This document shows positions 34,980-43,665 of a DNA stretch of 64,000 nt, one piece after another. The notes under the pieces were generated by a model that saw only the letters and a list, made by a program, of their open reading frames with translations, was not told where the DNA came from and searched no databases. Position numbers and translations under genes: made by a program. Source of the DNA: Microbacterium sp. MYb66 (lineage in GTDB: Bacteria > Actinomycetota > Actinomycetes > Actinomycetales > Microbacteriaceae); contig NZ_PCOV01000002.1 of the NCBI RefSeq assembly GCF_002979435.1, positions 670,176 through 734,175 of the forward strand, in the 5' to 3' direction. Numbering within the stretch: position 1 is the stretch's first letter; every line of letters begins with the position of its first letter.

Positions 34980-35031
34980 AGGCGTTCCCTTCGGTGGTGG
35001 TGGGAGGGGGCGGCGCGAAATGCGCCCAGCC

Positions 35032-35082
35032 TTTGGTAAGCCTGGCCTAATCTAACACGGAGGTTAGGGCTGCCTCACTTTG
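35032..35082 (-). promoter_or_regulatory. Tandem DtxR/IdeR iron boxes
   Basis: On the minus strand TTAGGCCAGGCTTACCAAA (plus 35032-35050) matches 15 of 19 positions of the DtxR/IdeR consensus TTAGGTTAGGCTAACCTAA. A weaker plus-strand match starts TTAGGGCTGCCTCAC at 35064 (11 of 19). They lie 53-103 bases upstream of the siderophore-binding protein start, as expected for iron-dependent repression. Confidence 0.8.
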
Positions 35083-35114
35083 GAGATTCCTATGCACGAA
35101 CCGTTCGGGGACAG

Positions 35115-35150
35115 AAAAAACCGGCCGGATCCGTGAGGATCCGACCGGTT
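35115..35150 (-). terminator. Rho-independent terminator of the cold-shock gene
   Basis: On the minus strand a 14-bp stem (AACCGGTCGGATCC / GGATCCGGCCGGTT, one G-T pair) with a TCAC loop is followed by a run of six Ts. It starts 19 bases after the cold-shock stop codon and separates that gene from the iron boxes. It is the cleanest intrinsic terminator in the window. Confidence 0.9.
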
Positions 35151-35169
35151 TCAGGAAGTCAGCGCGCGC

Positions 35170-35373
35170 TCAGAGAGCGCGGATGTTCGCCGCCTGCATG
35201 CCCTTGGGGCCACGCTCAGCGTCGAATTCGACCTTCTGGTTCTCGCGGAGCTCCTTGAAACCGGAGCCGGCGATAGCCGAGTAGTGGGCGAAAAGGTCGT
35301 CCGAGCCGTCATCGGGAGCGATGAAGCCGAAGCCCTTTTCCGCGTTGAACCATTTCACAGTGCCAGTGGCCAT
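35170..35373 (-). CDS. Cold-shock protein, CspA family
   Basis: 67 residues, a single OB fold. [22 protein letters not shown] gives RNP1 (KGFGFI) and DLFAHYSAI gives RNP2 (the usual VFVH is LFAH). The end, [10 protein letters not shown], is typical of actinobacterial CspA. It binds single-stranded RNA/DNA and acts as an RNA chaperone. The gene is monocistronic, with its own terminator. Confidence 0.96.
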   Translation of the reverse strand: MATGTVKWFNAEKGFGFIAPDDGSDDLFAHYSAIAGSGFKELRENQKVEFDAERGPKGMQAANIRAL

Positions 35374-35447
35374 GTGTTTCTACTTTCTGTTGACTTAGCC
35401 GTTTGCACGGCCTACGCCGAGTCGGAACATCCGACACGCGCGCTCTG

Positions 35448-38396
35448 TCACGCTACCACGGCAGGCTGACGAGTCGCACTGAACGACGGATTCTTCTGCA
35501 GAAGCGCGGCTTCCGTGCGCGTGCTCACGCCGAGTTTGCGCAGAACGGCCGAGACGTGGACGCTCACGGTCTTCACGCTGATGAACAGTCGCTCACCGAT
35601 CTGCCGGTTGCTCAGGCCCTCGGCGATCAGCTCGAGCACCTGCTTCTCTCGCGCGGTCAGCGGGTCGGTGCCGGCGGAAGGCTCGGCGGTGAGTCGGACC
35701 CCGAGACCGGCGTCGGAGGCGAATCGCGCGACCGCGGCCTGGAGCTGTGCGTTCCCCAGAGTCTCCGCGAGCGCGGCGGCCTCGGCCAGCACGGTCGATG
35801 CGGCCGCACGGTCGCCGTCGTGCACCAGCATCCGTGCCCGTTCGAGGCGGAGGACCACCCGGAAGGTGACGGGCACGTCTTCCCCGTCGGCGCGGACGAG
35901 CGCCTCGTCGACCGTGTCCGGGTGCGGGTCGAGCAGGGCGTCGAGGATCACCGACCAGGCGTCGTTCTGCAACTGCGCGGGTTGTGCGAGCCAGGCGGCT
36001 CGGATCGCGCCGGACGCCGCCGTGACGTCGGCGCCGTCGGCACGGAGTCCGGCGACGATCGCCGCTCCTTCCAGCAGTAGGCGGCGCTGGTGCAGGAGGG
36101 CGGGCTGCTCGTCCTGCAGCATCTCGAGGATCGTGTCGAGCGCGCCGCGGAAGTCGCCTTGGCTCTCGGCGACCGCGACCGTCATCATCACACGGTCGTA
36201 CCAGATCTGGCGCTCCGAGACCCCGGTCTCCTCGAATGCCGGCAGCCAGTCGCGCAGCATCTCGGCGGCCTCGGCCGAGCGTCCGCGCCAGGCCAGCACC
36301 CGCACGCGGGTCATGCTCATGTACATGCGGAACACGCGCAGTGTTCCCTGGACGAAGTCGCGCGACAGCATCTCTTCCACACGCTCGATCTCGCCGAGTT
36401 CGAGCAGCGGCACGACCATGTTCTGCGCCATGATCGACCCCGAGGTGCGCTCGACGCGGAGTTCGCGGGCCCGACGCAGACCTTCTTCCGCGACCTCGAC
36501 GGCCTCGCGGTAGCGACCCAGCAGCGTGAGCAGGTCGGAGTAGTTCACCCGATACCGCATCTCTGCATTCGGTCCGGCGGCGAGCTCGCGGGCCCGCTCG
36601 TACTCGCGCACCCCGGCGTCGACCTCACCCAGGTGTGCGAGCGAACCGCCGCGCACGTTCGCCGCGATCGACAGCTGATCGGTGGACGCCGCACCTGCGG
36701 CCCGGTGCTCGGCCTCGTCGGCGAGACGGATCGCCTCTTCGCGGTCGCCGGCGATCATGCGACGGCTGGCGAGCTGATTGAGCAGCTCGGCCCGGAAGAC
36801 CTGGTCGTCGACGTGCTCCTCGGCGATGCTCAGCGCCTCCTGCAGCAGCGGGATCGCTCCCAGGCGCCCGAGGTTCACCAGGTAGAGCGCCTTGTTGCGC
36901 AGGAGCCGTGCGTGCAGTCGCGGGTCGACGGTCTCGGGATCGACTTCGGCCAGCGCGACGTTCGCGACGGCGAGCGCCCGTTCGCCGTCGCCCGCGTTGC
37001 GCAGGATCGACCCCAGCACGAGAAGCAGATCGAGGCGCTCGACTCGTGCGGCCTCGGCCGCGTCGGGGACGAGCGGCCACAGCTCCAGCGCCAGTTCGCC
37101 GAAGCGGGCGGCACTGGCGAACGCGTAGCGGGCCTTGGCATGGCGCATGGCGTCGGCGGCGGCGATGAGGGCTCGTCGGTCGTCTTGCGCGAGCTGCCAG
37201 TGGTACGCGAGCGCGGCGGCGTCTGCGCTGTCGGTGCCGGAACACTGCGCCTCGAGCGTCTCGGCGTAGGCGCGATGCAATCGGGCCCGCTCACCGGGGA
37301 GCAGGTCGTCGTGCACGGCCTCGCGCAGCAGGGCGTGCCGGAATCGGTAGTCGTCGTCGACCACGACCAGGATGCCGCTGCGGGTCGCCTCGCGGATCGC
37401 CTCGTCGAGACGCTGCTCGGGCAGGTCGGCGAGGCGTGTGATCAGGGGATGCGAGAGCGGCCGCTCCGCGCCGGAGACGACCTGCACCACGTGCTGCGCA
37501 TCGTCGCCGAGCCTGTCGAAGCGGGCCAGCAGCAGGTCGCGGAGGCCGTCGGGGAGGGGGCCGTTCGAGCACCCCGCGATCTCCTCGATGAAGAACGGCA
37601 CGCCTTCCGCCCGCTCCTGCATGCGCCCCAGCGCCGTCTCGCTCAGCGGGCTGCCGGTGATCTGCTCGGCGAGCTCGCGCACCGCGTCTTCGTCGAGCCT
37701 GCCCAGCGTCAGACGTTCGAGCAGACGCGCCCTGGTGGCCTCGCCGATGAAACGGCTCACCGCGTCTCCGCGGCGCACGTCGTCGGTGCGGCAGGTGATC
37801 AGCAGCAGGATGCGTCCGCGCCCGAGTGCCCGCAGCAGGAAGGAGAGGATGGCCAGCGTCGACTCGTCGGCCCAGTGCAGGTCTTCGACGACGAGCACCT
37901 GCGGCGCGAGCTCGGCGGCCGACTCGATCAGTGACGCGATGGCGTCGCGAAGGCGCTCGGGGCTGGTGCGCCCGCGATCGGTCGGAGCATCGACGAGCTC
38001 GGGCAGCAGCATCCCCAGGGCTTCGGCCCCGACCCCGACCGACTCGCGCACCCGATCGACGCCCATCCTCGTGACGATCGAGCGGAGGATGCCGGTGAGC
38101 GGACCGTACGGGGTGCGCGAGGCGCCGAGGTCGAGGCACCAGCCGACGTGCACATCGGCGGTCTGCTCGATTCCGGCGGCGAACTCCCGCAGCAGTCGCG
38201 ACTTCCCGATCCCCGCCTCGCCCTCGACGAGCACGGCCGCAGGGACACCGTCGCGCACGCCCTCGAACAGGCGACGCACCTCGGCGAGCTCGGTCGCTCG
38301 ACCGACCATCTCGGCGCTCGGGGCGGAGGGGGGCATGGATTCATCGTCCCACTCCCGACCGACATTCGGGTCGGTCGGCGCCTCGGCCCGCGACAT
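35448..38396 (-). CDS. LAL-type LuxR-family transcriptional regulator (ATPase plus HTH)
   Basis: 982 residues. N-terminal AAA/NACHT-like ATPase (about 30-330): Walker A GEAGIGKS (59-66), Walker B VLVVEDLHWAD; a long TPR-like helical middle (about 390-890); C-terminal LuxR HTH (about 905-965) with LTAREKQVLELIAEGLSNRQIGERL. LAL proteins are large ATP-dependent activators of catabolic or secondary-metabolite genes, often with an inducer-binding ATPase. The ATG at 38396 is preferred; MPPSAPSAEM 20 codons later is an alternative. Targets are not evident from the neighbourhood. Confidence 0.9.
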   Translation of the reverse strand: MSRAEAPTDPNVGREWDDESMPPSAPSAEMVGRATELAEVRRLFEGVRDGVPAAVLVEGEAGIGKSRLLREFAAGIEQTADVHVGWCLDLGASRTPYGPLTGILRSIVTRMGVDRVRESVGVGAEALGMLLPELVDAPTDRGRTSPERLRDAIASLIESAAELAPQVLVVEDLHWADESTLAILSFLLRALGRGRILLLITCRTDDVRRGDAVSRFIGEATRARLLERLTLGRLDEDAVRELAEQITGSPLSETALGRMQERAEGVPFFIEEIAGCSNGPLPDGLRDLLLARFDRLGDDAQHVVQVVSGAERPLSHPLITRLADLPEQRLDEAIREATRSGILVVVDDDYRFRHALLREAVHDDLLPGERARLHRAYAETLEAQCSGTDSADAAALAYHWQLAQDDRRALIAAADAMRHAKARYAFASAARFGELALELWPLVPDAAEAARVERLDLLLVLGSILRNAGDGERALAVANVALAEVDPETVDPRLHARLLRNKALYLVNLGRLGAIPLLQEALSIAEEHVDDQVFRAELLNQLASRRMIAGDREEAIRLADEAEHRAAGAASTDQLSIAANVRGGSLAHLGEVDAGVREYERARELAAGPNAEMRYRVNYSDLLTLLGRYREAVEVAEEGLRRARELRVERTSGSIMAQNMVVPLLELGEIERVEEMLSRDFVQGTLRVFRMYMSMTRVRVLAWRGRSAEAAEMLRDWLPAFEETGVSERQIWYDRVMMTVAVAESQGDFRGALDTILEMLQDEQPALLHQRRLLLEGAAIVAGLRADGADVTAASGAIRAAWLAQPAQLQNDAWSVILDALLDPHPDTVDEALVRADGEDVPVTFRVVLRLERARMLVHDGDRAAASTVLAEAAALAETLGNAQLQAAVARFASDAGLGVRLTAEPSAGTDPLTAREKQVLELIAEGLSNRQIGERLFISVKTVSVHVSAVLRKLGVSTRTEAALLQKNPSFSATRQPAVVA

Positions 38397-38404
38397 GGCG
38401 GCGC

Positions 38405-38635
38405 TCACCGTGCGGGCACCGCCGTGGAGTCGCAGACGGAGGCCGTGCGCGCGGTCGACGCCGGATCGGCCGGGGCGCCGACGACACGGCGCAGCATCCT
38501 CCGGAGCGCTCCCTCGGGACGCGGCACGATCTGATCCGCGTGCTCGACGAGGAAACGGCGCTGCGCGGCGGCCCGCTCCATCTGCTCCTGCTCGAAGACG
38601 GTGATCTGGCGGCTGAGGTACGGGTGCTCGTACAT
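38405..38635 (-). CDS. Small hypothetical protein upstream of the LAL regulator
   Basis: 76 residues, MYEHPYLSRQITVFEQEQ at the N-terminus, helical and Arg-rich in the middle (ERAAAQRRFLVEH), with a GAGGAG ribosome site at the right distance. It lies 9 bases upstream of the LAL gene on the same strand and is probably co-transcribed. No known domain; the N-terminal pattern looks like the short conserved hypothetical proteins of Microbacteriaceae that start MYEHPY. Confidence 0.6.
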   Translation of the reverse strand: MYEHPYLSRQITVFEQEQMERAAAQRRFLVEHADQIVPRPEGALRRMLRRVVGAPADPASTARTASVCDSTAVPAR

Positions 38636-38729
38636 GGGGTTCTCCTCGACGGTTCGCTGTATCCCTACAGTCCGCTCTGAGGCCCCCCGACGACATCGGA
38701 CGGATGCCCTATCTTTCGGATGCCGGCGC

Positions 38730-39800
38730 CTAGGGAGGCCCCGCGCGGTCGCGCAGCAGCGTCCGGCGAGCCGAGGGACGCGACTGCGGCGGGACCAGGA
38801 TCGCGAGCACCCGCACCAGCGTCGCCATCCACAGCAGCCCGAGGCCCACGACGACGGCCTCGAGCGCCGTCGCCGAGTACAGCCCGAACGGGAACCACGA
38901 CACGACGGCGACGACGATGAGCAGGCCGACGCCGAGCGACGTGATCATCAGCGCACGAGGAAGCCCGGGGATCGCGGCCACGGTGGTGGCCGCAGCCGCG
39001 GCGAACAGCACGAGCGTCGCAGATGCGGCGACGTCGTGCGGGATCGGCACCCGCTGGAGCGGCAGCAGTCCGACCGCGGCGAGCGCGACGCCCGTCGCCG
39101 CCCACAGCGCCACCACCGCGGCGATGCGGCCCAGGGCGTCATCGCCGAGCATCCGGTGCAGATCCCGGCCGATGTACGAGCCGACGGTCGCGACCAGGAG
39201 CCCCGCGACGACCAGGGTGCCGTTGAAGGCCCACGATCCGGATCCGAGCTGCGAGAAGTTGGTCTCCCACCAGCGCGGGTCGGCCGCGGTGACCATCGCG
39301 AACAGCGTGCCGATCACGAGGAAGCCGAACAGGAGGGCGGCGAGATCGGCCGTGCGCAGGCCGATCGCGGCACCGAAGGCGAAGCGCCCGCCGACCGCGG
39401 AGGCGACTCCTGCCAGCAGGCCGCCGCCGACAGCACCGAGCCGCAAGCCCTCGAGTCCGGCGGCGAGGACCTCGGCGGCGAGCAGGACCCCCATCACCGT
39501 GACGGCACCGAACGCGACGGTCAGGGCGATCGTCGAGAGGTTCGACACCACGGTCTGCCAGCGCGGCATCGGGGCCGTCTCGCCACGGCGGTGCAGGAGC
39601 GTGCTCGTGAGGAACGCCGCCGCGGCGACGATTCCGGCGATCGCCGCGACCGGCATCGCGAGCGAACCCTCACCCGTGAGCGGCCGGGTGCCGCCGCCGC
39701 CTTCGAGGAGCAGGATGCCGGTCAGGGCGCCGACGACGAAGCAGAGCACGGTGGCCCAGACCGCCCTGGTCTCGGCGCGCAGCCTCGCTTCCCGCTCCAT
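38730..39800 (-). CDS. Polytopic membrane protein, DUF998-like
   Basis: 356 residues from MEREARL with about ten hydrophobic helices. DPRWWETNFSQLGSG between helices is characteristic: the WWxxxFSxLG pattern is the signature I associate with DUF998 membrane proteins. C-terminal tail basic (RPSARRTLLRDR). Function unknown in the family. The upstream frame (a few more codons) is not conserved in character. It follows the small protein gene in the opposite orientation to none: both are leftward with a 94-base gap. Confidence 0.6.
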   Translation of the reverse strand: MEREARLRAETRAVWATVLCFVVGALTGILLLEGGGGTRPLTGEGSLAMPVAAIAGIVAAAAFLTSTLLHRRGETAPMPRWQTVVSNLSTIALTVAFGAVTVMGVLLAAEVLAAGLEGLRLGAVGGGLLAGVASAVGGRFAFGAAIGLRTADLAALLFGFLVIGTLFAMVTAADPRWWETNFSQLGSGSWAFNGTLVVAGLLVATVGSYIGRDLHRMLGDDALGRIAAVVALWAATGVALAAVGLLPLQRVPIPHDVAASATLVLFAAAAATTVAAIPGLPRALMITSLGVGLLIVVAVVSWFPFGLYSATALEAVVVGLGLLWMATLVRVLAILVPPQSRPSARRTLLRDRAGPP

Positions 39801-39939
39801 GCGCCCATGCAAGCACGCACCTCGGACAGGTGTCACCCCTTCGCGTCGACGCACCGCACTGGCGAGGGTGGGGGGTGACGCGGTGAGGCCCGGCCGCAGC
39901 GGGTGGCTGCGTCCGGGCCTCGCCGTCGGGAGCGCGCGG

Positions 39940-40395
39940 TCAGGCGTCGACGTCGCCGCGCCAGGAGCCGGTCTCGACTCCCCGCCCCTCGATGAACTCC
40001 TTGAAGTTGTGCAGATCCTTCTTCACGGCGTGCCCACCCGCGCCGACGAGAGACCCGAGCTTCTCGAGCAGCCCCTCCGGCGCCCAGTCGAGCTGCACGG
40101 TCACGCGTGTGGAGGTGTCGGTGAGCTTGTGGAAGGTCACCACACCCGCATGCTCGGTCTCCCCGCCGGTGCTCTTCCAGGCGACGCGCTCGTCCGGATG
40201 CTGCTCGGTGACCTCGGCGTCGAACTCGCGCGTCGCTCCGCCGACGTTCACCTTCCAGTGCGTGTGGGTGTCGTCGCTCTGCGTGATCGACTCGACCTCG
40301 TCGAGGAACTCCGGGAAGCTCTCGAACTGCGTCCACTGGTTGTACGCCGTGCGGACGGGAACGTCGACGTCGATGGTCTCGATGATCTGCACCAT
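39940..40395 (-). CDS. SRPBCC-family (cyclase/dehydrase-like) protein
   Basis: 151 residues from MVQIIETIDVDVP. Helix-grip fold: VRTAYNQWTQFESFPEFLDEV is the polyketide-cyclase/dehydrase opening, followed by beta-strands and a long C-terminal helix (VKKDLHNFKEFIEGRG). Such stand-alone SRPBCC proteins bind hydrophobic ligands or act as lipid-transfer-like or coenzyme Q-binding (COQ10-like) proteins. Ligand not deducible. Good ribosome site (GAGGAG upstream of the ATG). Confidence 0.82.
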   Translation of the reverse strand: MVQIIETIDVDVPVRTAYNQWTQFESFPEFLDEVESITQSDDTHTHWKVNVGGATREFDAEVTEQHPDERVAWKSTGGETEHAGVVTFHKLTDTSTRVTVQLDWAPEGLLEKLGSLVGAGGHAVKKDLHNFKEFIEGRGVETGSWRGDVDA

Positions 40396-40537
40396 GGGAT
40401 GCTCCTCACTGTTCGTCGTTCGTGTCGTCCCATTCAGCCCGTGTCGGCGACGATCGGCGACGGGGTTGACATCGAGGCGGGCGCACGCCGATGATCGGGC
40501 CCGCGGTGACGGCATCCGCACGACTACCGTTGACCTC

Positions 40538-41575
40538 ATGCGCATCCCCGCCGCGATCCGCGCCTCCCAGCGCTCGCCGTTGCTGCAGGTCGTGAAGTCG
40601 GCCGCGGCGACGATCGCCGCGTGGCTCATCGCCGGATGGGTGTTCCCCGCGCAGCTGCCGGTGTTCGCCGCGATCGCCGCACTGCTGGTGGTGCAGCCCA
40701 GCGTGAACCAGTCGCTGTCGAAGGCGCTCGAGCGCAGCATCGGGGTGATCGCGGGCGTCGTGATCGCCGTCGCCCTCGGCCTGCTGCTCGGGTCGCCGAG
40801 CTGGATCGTGCTGCTCGCGATCGTCGTCGCGATGCTGGTCGCGTGGATCTTCCGAGCGTCGCCAGGCACCGGCAATCAGGTCGCGATCTCGGCGATGCTC
40901 GTCTTGGCGCTCGGTTCCTCGAGTCCCGAGTACGCGTTCGCCCGCATCGTGGAGACGCTGATCGGCGTCGTGATCGGCATCGTCGTGAACGCGCTGATCG
41001 TGCCACCGGTGCTGGTCGAGCCCGCCCGGCGTGATGTCGGGCTGCTCGGCCGCGAGCTCGCCGCGAGCCTGGATCGTCTGGCCACCGCGCTCCCCGAACC
41101 GCAGACGCCCGCCAAGCTGCAGGAGCTGATGCTCGAGGTGCGACTGCTCCGCCCCATGAAGGAGGCCGCCGACGCCTCGATCGCCGCGGGCGAGGAGTCT
41201 CTCACCCTGAATCCCCGCCGCTCGACCCACCGCGCAGACCTGCGCGAGATGCGGGCGCTGCTGGAGCGGCTCTCCCCCATCGTGACGCAGACGATCGGGA
41301 TGACCCGCGCCTACTTCGACCACTACGACGACACGATCGGCGAGGAGCCCGCGGTCGCCGCGATCGCCGAGCAGCTGCGTCGGGCCGGTCACGATGTGCG
41401 TCTGGCCGTGCAGATCGCCGAGGCCTCGCCGGAGCCCGACACCGAGACCAGCACGATCCCCGCGCTCACCGCGCCGCTGGTGATCCGTCCACCGTCTTCG
41501 CAGCACTGGATCCTGATCGGCTCGCTCATGGAGGACCTCCGCCGCATCCGCGGAGAACTCGTCGACGAGGAGTGA
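40538..41575 (+). CDS. FUSC-family (aromatic acid exporter-like) membrane protein
   Basis: 345 residues. Six to seven N-terminal membrane helices (about 18-165) with VVQPSVNQSLSKALERSIGVIAG, the FUSC/ArAE hallmark, followed by a long soluble helical domain (about 170-345). Proteins of this class export aromatic acids or act as pumps for toxic organics. The start at ATG 40538 is a few bases after an ACCTCA weak site. A nested inverted repeat downstream probably terminates its transcript. Confidence 0.8.
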   Translation: MRIPAAIRASQRSPLLQVVKSAAATIAAWLIAGWVFPAQLPVFAAIAALLVVQPSVNQSLSKALERSIGVIAGVVIAVALGLLLGSPSWIVLLAIVVAMLVAWIFRASPGTGNQVAISAMLVLALGSSSPEYAFARIVETLIGVVIGIVVNALIVPPVLVEPARRDVGLLGRELAASLDRLATALPEPQTPAKLQELMLEVRLLRPMKEAADASIAAGEESLTLNPRRSTHRADLREMRALLERLSPIVTQTIGMTRAYFDHYDDTIGEEPAVAAIAEQLRRAGHDVRLAVQIAEASPEPDTETSTIPALTAPLVIRPPSSQHWILIGSLMEDLRRIRGELVDEE

Positions 41576-41595
41576 CCCCTCCTCTCCCCTCCCGT

Positions 41596-41672
41596 CGACC
41601 CACCCTCTCTGTGCGAGCCACCCCTGTGAGGACGCACGCAAAGGGGCGGCTCGACCACAAGGGGGTGGGTCG
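41596..41672 (+). terminator. Nested inverted repeat downstream of the FUSC gene
   Basis: Outer arms CGACCCACCC (41596-41605) / GGGTGGGTCG (41663-41672) and inner arms CGAGCCACCCCT (41614-41625) / AGGGGCGGCTCG (41642-41653, one mismatch) enclose a 16-base loop. A T-tract is missing. Probably a factor-assisted terminator or an mRNA-protecting structure; it fills most of the gap to the next gene. Confidence 0.45.
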
Positions 41673-41719
41673 CGCCGAGAGCTGCCAGAGGAAACGGAGG
41701 GGTGAGTAGCCTGGGAGGC

Positions 41720-42400
41720 ATGTCCGACATCACCGTCGCCGAAGCACTGGGGGAGCTCGCCGCACTCGAGGACCCGAAGATGCGTGCGGCCAACGAGAAG
41801 CGCGGCGACGACCATGGCATCAACCTCAGTCGGATGCGCGCGCTGGCGAAGCGGATCAAGACCGACCACGCCCTCGCGCAGGAGCTGTGGGCGACCGGTG
41901 AGACCCCGGCGCGGCTCCTGGCCCTGCTGATCTGCAGCCCTCGCGACTTCACCGCCGACGAGCTCGACGCCATGCTGCGCGAGACCCGCCCGCCGAAGGT
42001 CAACGACTGGTTCGTGAACTACGTCGCCAAGAAGACCCCGCTCGCCGAAGAGCTGCGGCGACGCTGGTTCGACGACCCGGATCCCACAGTGGCCGCGGCC
42101 GCCTGGTCGCTCACGACCGTGCGGGTGATGAAGGACCCTGACGGCCTCGACCTGCCTCACCTGCTCGACCTGATCGAGCGCGACATGAAGGATGCACCGA
42201 AGCGCCTGCAGTGGTCGATGAACGAGACCCTCGCCAACATCGGCATCTTCCACCCGGAGTACCGCGCGAGGGCGCTGGAGATCGGCGAGCGCCTGCAGGT
42301 CCTCGCCGACTACCCGACCGCGCCCGGCTGCACCTCGCCGTTCGCACCGATCTGGATCGGCGAGATCGTGCGACGCCGCGAAGGAGATCTCACGCTCTGA
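41720..42400 (+). CDS. DNA alkylation repair protein, AlkD-type HEAT-repeat glycosylase
   Basis: 226 residues, wholly helical. ALAKRIKTDHALAQELWATGE, ARLLALLICSPRDFT, VNDWFVNYVAKKTPL and PTVAAAAWSLTTVRVM follow the DNA_alkylation (AlkC/AlkD) pattern, in which HEAT repeats wrap the duplex and excise alkylated bases without flipping. Note that the usual Asp-containing D(L/V)xx after NDW is replaced (WFVNYVA), so activity needs testing. Start at MSDITV, ribosome site GGGAGG. Confidence 0.75.
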   Translation: MSDITVAEALGELAALEDPKMRAANEKRGDDHGINLSRMRALAKRIKTDHALAQELWATGETPARLLALLICSPRDFTADELDAMLRETRPPKVNDWFVNYVAKKTPLAEELRRRWFDDPDPTVAAAAWSLTTVRVMKDPDGLDLPHLLDLIERDMKDAPKRLQWSMNETLANIGIFHPEYRARALEIGERLQVLADYPTAPGCTSPFAPIWIGEIVRRREGDLTL

Positions 42401-42406
42401 AGGAGA

Positions 42407-42562
42407 GTCCTGCACGACGTCTTCGGGCGGCGGTTCGACGAGATGGCCAGGACCCGCGACAAGTCACCGGATGCCGCCCGGCAGCTGGCCTCGCGGGCTC
42501 GACGCCACCTTCGGCAGGCTCGGGCGTCTGGCGTGTCCCTCGTCGGTTTCGCGCGACCGTGA
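42407..42562 (+). pseudogene. Relic of an ECF41/SigJ-like sigma factor region 4
   Basis: Frame reading VLHDVFGRRFDEMARTR... SPDAARQLASRARRHLRQ ... stops at TGA 42560. The pattern VLHDVF.xxFDEIA...SPAAARQLASRARRxV is the region 4 of ECF41-type sigma factors; region 2 and the C-terminal SnoaL-like domain are missing. No start codon or ribosome site. It begins directly after the AlkD-like stop. It should be read as the remaining fragment of a deleted gene. Confidence 0.55.
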
Positions 42563-42563
42563 G

Positions 42564-42580
42564 TAAAGTTATACACTTTA
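42564..42580. promoter_or_regulatory. 17-bp AT-rich palindrome before the roadblock operon
   Basis: TAAAGT-TATAC-ACTTTA is a perfect inverted repeat and a striking AT island in a 70 % GC context, 73 bases before the first roadblock gene. It contains TATAC, a possible -10 element, so it could combine promoter and operator. The remaining bases of the 252-base gap hold the sigma relic just upstream and no other gene. Confidence 0.5.
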
Positions 42581-42652
42581 GATGTCGCGCGTGCTCTGGG
42601 GTGACCGCACCGGGCGGTCTCTGGCGCGTGCGACACGAATGGGGGAGCCACC

Positions 42653-43024
42653 ATGGCCACGCAAGACGAACTGAACGCGCTCATCGCCGACATCGCGACC
42701 GACATCAACGGTTTCATCGGAGCATCGGTCGTCGATGTCGAATCCGGACTGCCGCTCGCCTCGCACTCGGTCCGCCCCGACTTCGACCTCGACGTCGCCA
42801 GCGCGTACAACAGCGAGATGGTCAAGAGCAAGCGGAAGACGATCGACGCGCTCCGCCTCGACGCCACCCTCGAAGACATGCTGCTGACGCTCGACACGCA
42901 GCTGCACCTGCTCAAGATGGTCGACGGCGACACGTTCATCTATCTCGCGGCCGACCGCCAGGCCACGAACCTCGCCCTCCTCCGCTCGGCTGTGAACCGC
43001 CATGTGGCGGCGCTGAACGCTTGA
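42653..43024 (+). CDS. Roadblock/LC7-family protein (MglB/CvnB-like), first copy
   Basis: 123 residues in one roadblock fold (alpha-beta-beta-alpha-beta-beta-beta-alpha). NGFIGASVVDVESGLPLASHS and the final helix LLRSAVNRHVAALNA are typical. Roadblock proteins dimerise and act as GAP or scaffold for small GTPases (MglB on MglA; CvnB in actinobacterial conservons). Stop overlaps the TTG start of the GTPase gene (TTGA). Confidence 0.85.
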   Translation: MATQDELNALIADIATDINGFIGASVVDVESGLPLASHSVRPDFDLDVASAYNSEMVKSKRKTIDALRLDATLEDMLLTLDTQLHLLKMVDGDTFIYLAADRQATNLALLRSAVNRHVAALNA

Positions 43025-43665
43025 TAGGCGAGGCCCTCGGGATCCTCGGTCTCGGGCTGGCGCACGCGGATGCGGCCGTGCCCGAGCCGGTGAGGCGCGC
43101 GCGCTGGCGTCGGGTGCATCTGCCCACCCGCTATCAGGTCATCTTCGCCGGGCCCGTCGGCGCCGGGAAGACCACCGCCGTACGTGCCCTGAGCGACGTG
43201 CCGCCCGTCGACACCGACGTGCCGATCTCCGCCGGTTCCGCCGAGTACGGCGACGGGGAGAAGACGACCACCACGGTGGGACTCGACTACGGCGCGTGGA
43301 GGCCCACGCCGGAGATCTCGGTGGCGCTCATCGGCACTCCGGGACAGGACCGCTTCGCTCCGGCGCGACGGAACGCCTCGCTGCCCGCCACACGCATCCT
43401 GCTCTGGTTGCGCGCCGACCGAGCGAGTCTCGCGGCCGACGCCGCCGAATGGATCCCGAAGTTCCGCGGCAGTGAGGACCGGCTCGTCATCGCCGTCAGC
43501 CACTGCGCGGACGACGCCGTCGACGGTGTGCGCCGAGCGCTGACCGAGACCCTGCTGCGGCACGGCATCCCCGCCGCCCGCGTCCTCGCCGCCGACGCCC
43601 GTGACCGCGAGAGCGTCATGCGAGTGGCCTGCATCGCACTCGACATTCCGGAGAGGGAGTCATGA
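43021..43665 (+). CDS. Small GTPase (MglA/CvnD-like)
   Basis: 214 residues from a TTG that overlaps the preceding stop. P-loop GPVGAGKTT (44-52), switch-I region PVDTDVPISAG, and switch-II IGTPGQDRF (TPGQ in place of the DxxG Asp, as in MglA-type and CvnD proteins). The NKxD guanine-specificity motif is not clear (VSHCADDA). N-terminal 30 residues are a hydrophobic-basic extension. Its gene is sandwiched between two different roadblock genes. Confidence 0.85.
   Translation: MIGEALGILGLGLAHADAAVPEPVRRARWRRVHLPTRYQVIFAGPVGAGKTTAVRALSDVPPVDTDVPISAGSAEYGDGEKTTTTVGLDYGAWRPTPEISVALIGTPGQDRFAPARRNASLPATRILLWLRADRASLAADAAEWIPKFRGSEDRLVIAVSHCADDAVDGVRRALTETLLRHGIPAARVLAADARDRESVMRVACIALDIPERES

Noticed and set aside
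42578..43003. Antisense frame across the first roadblock gene
   Set aside because: No motifs and entirely opposite a well-supported gene.
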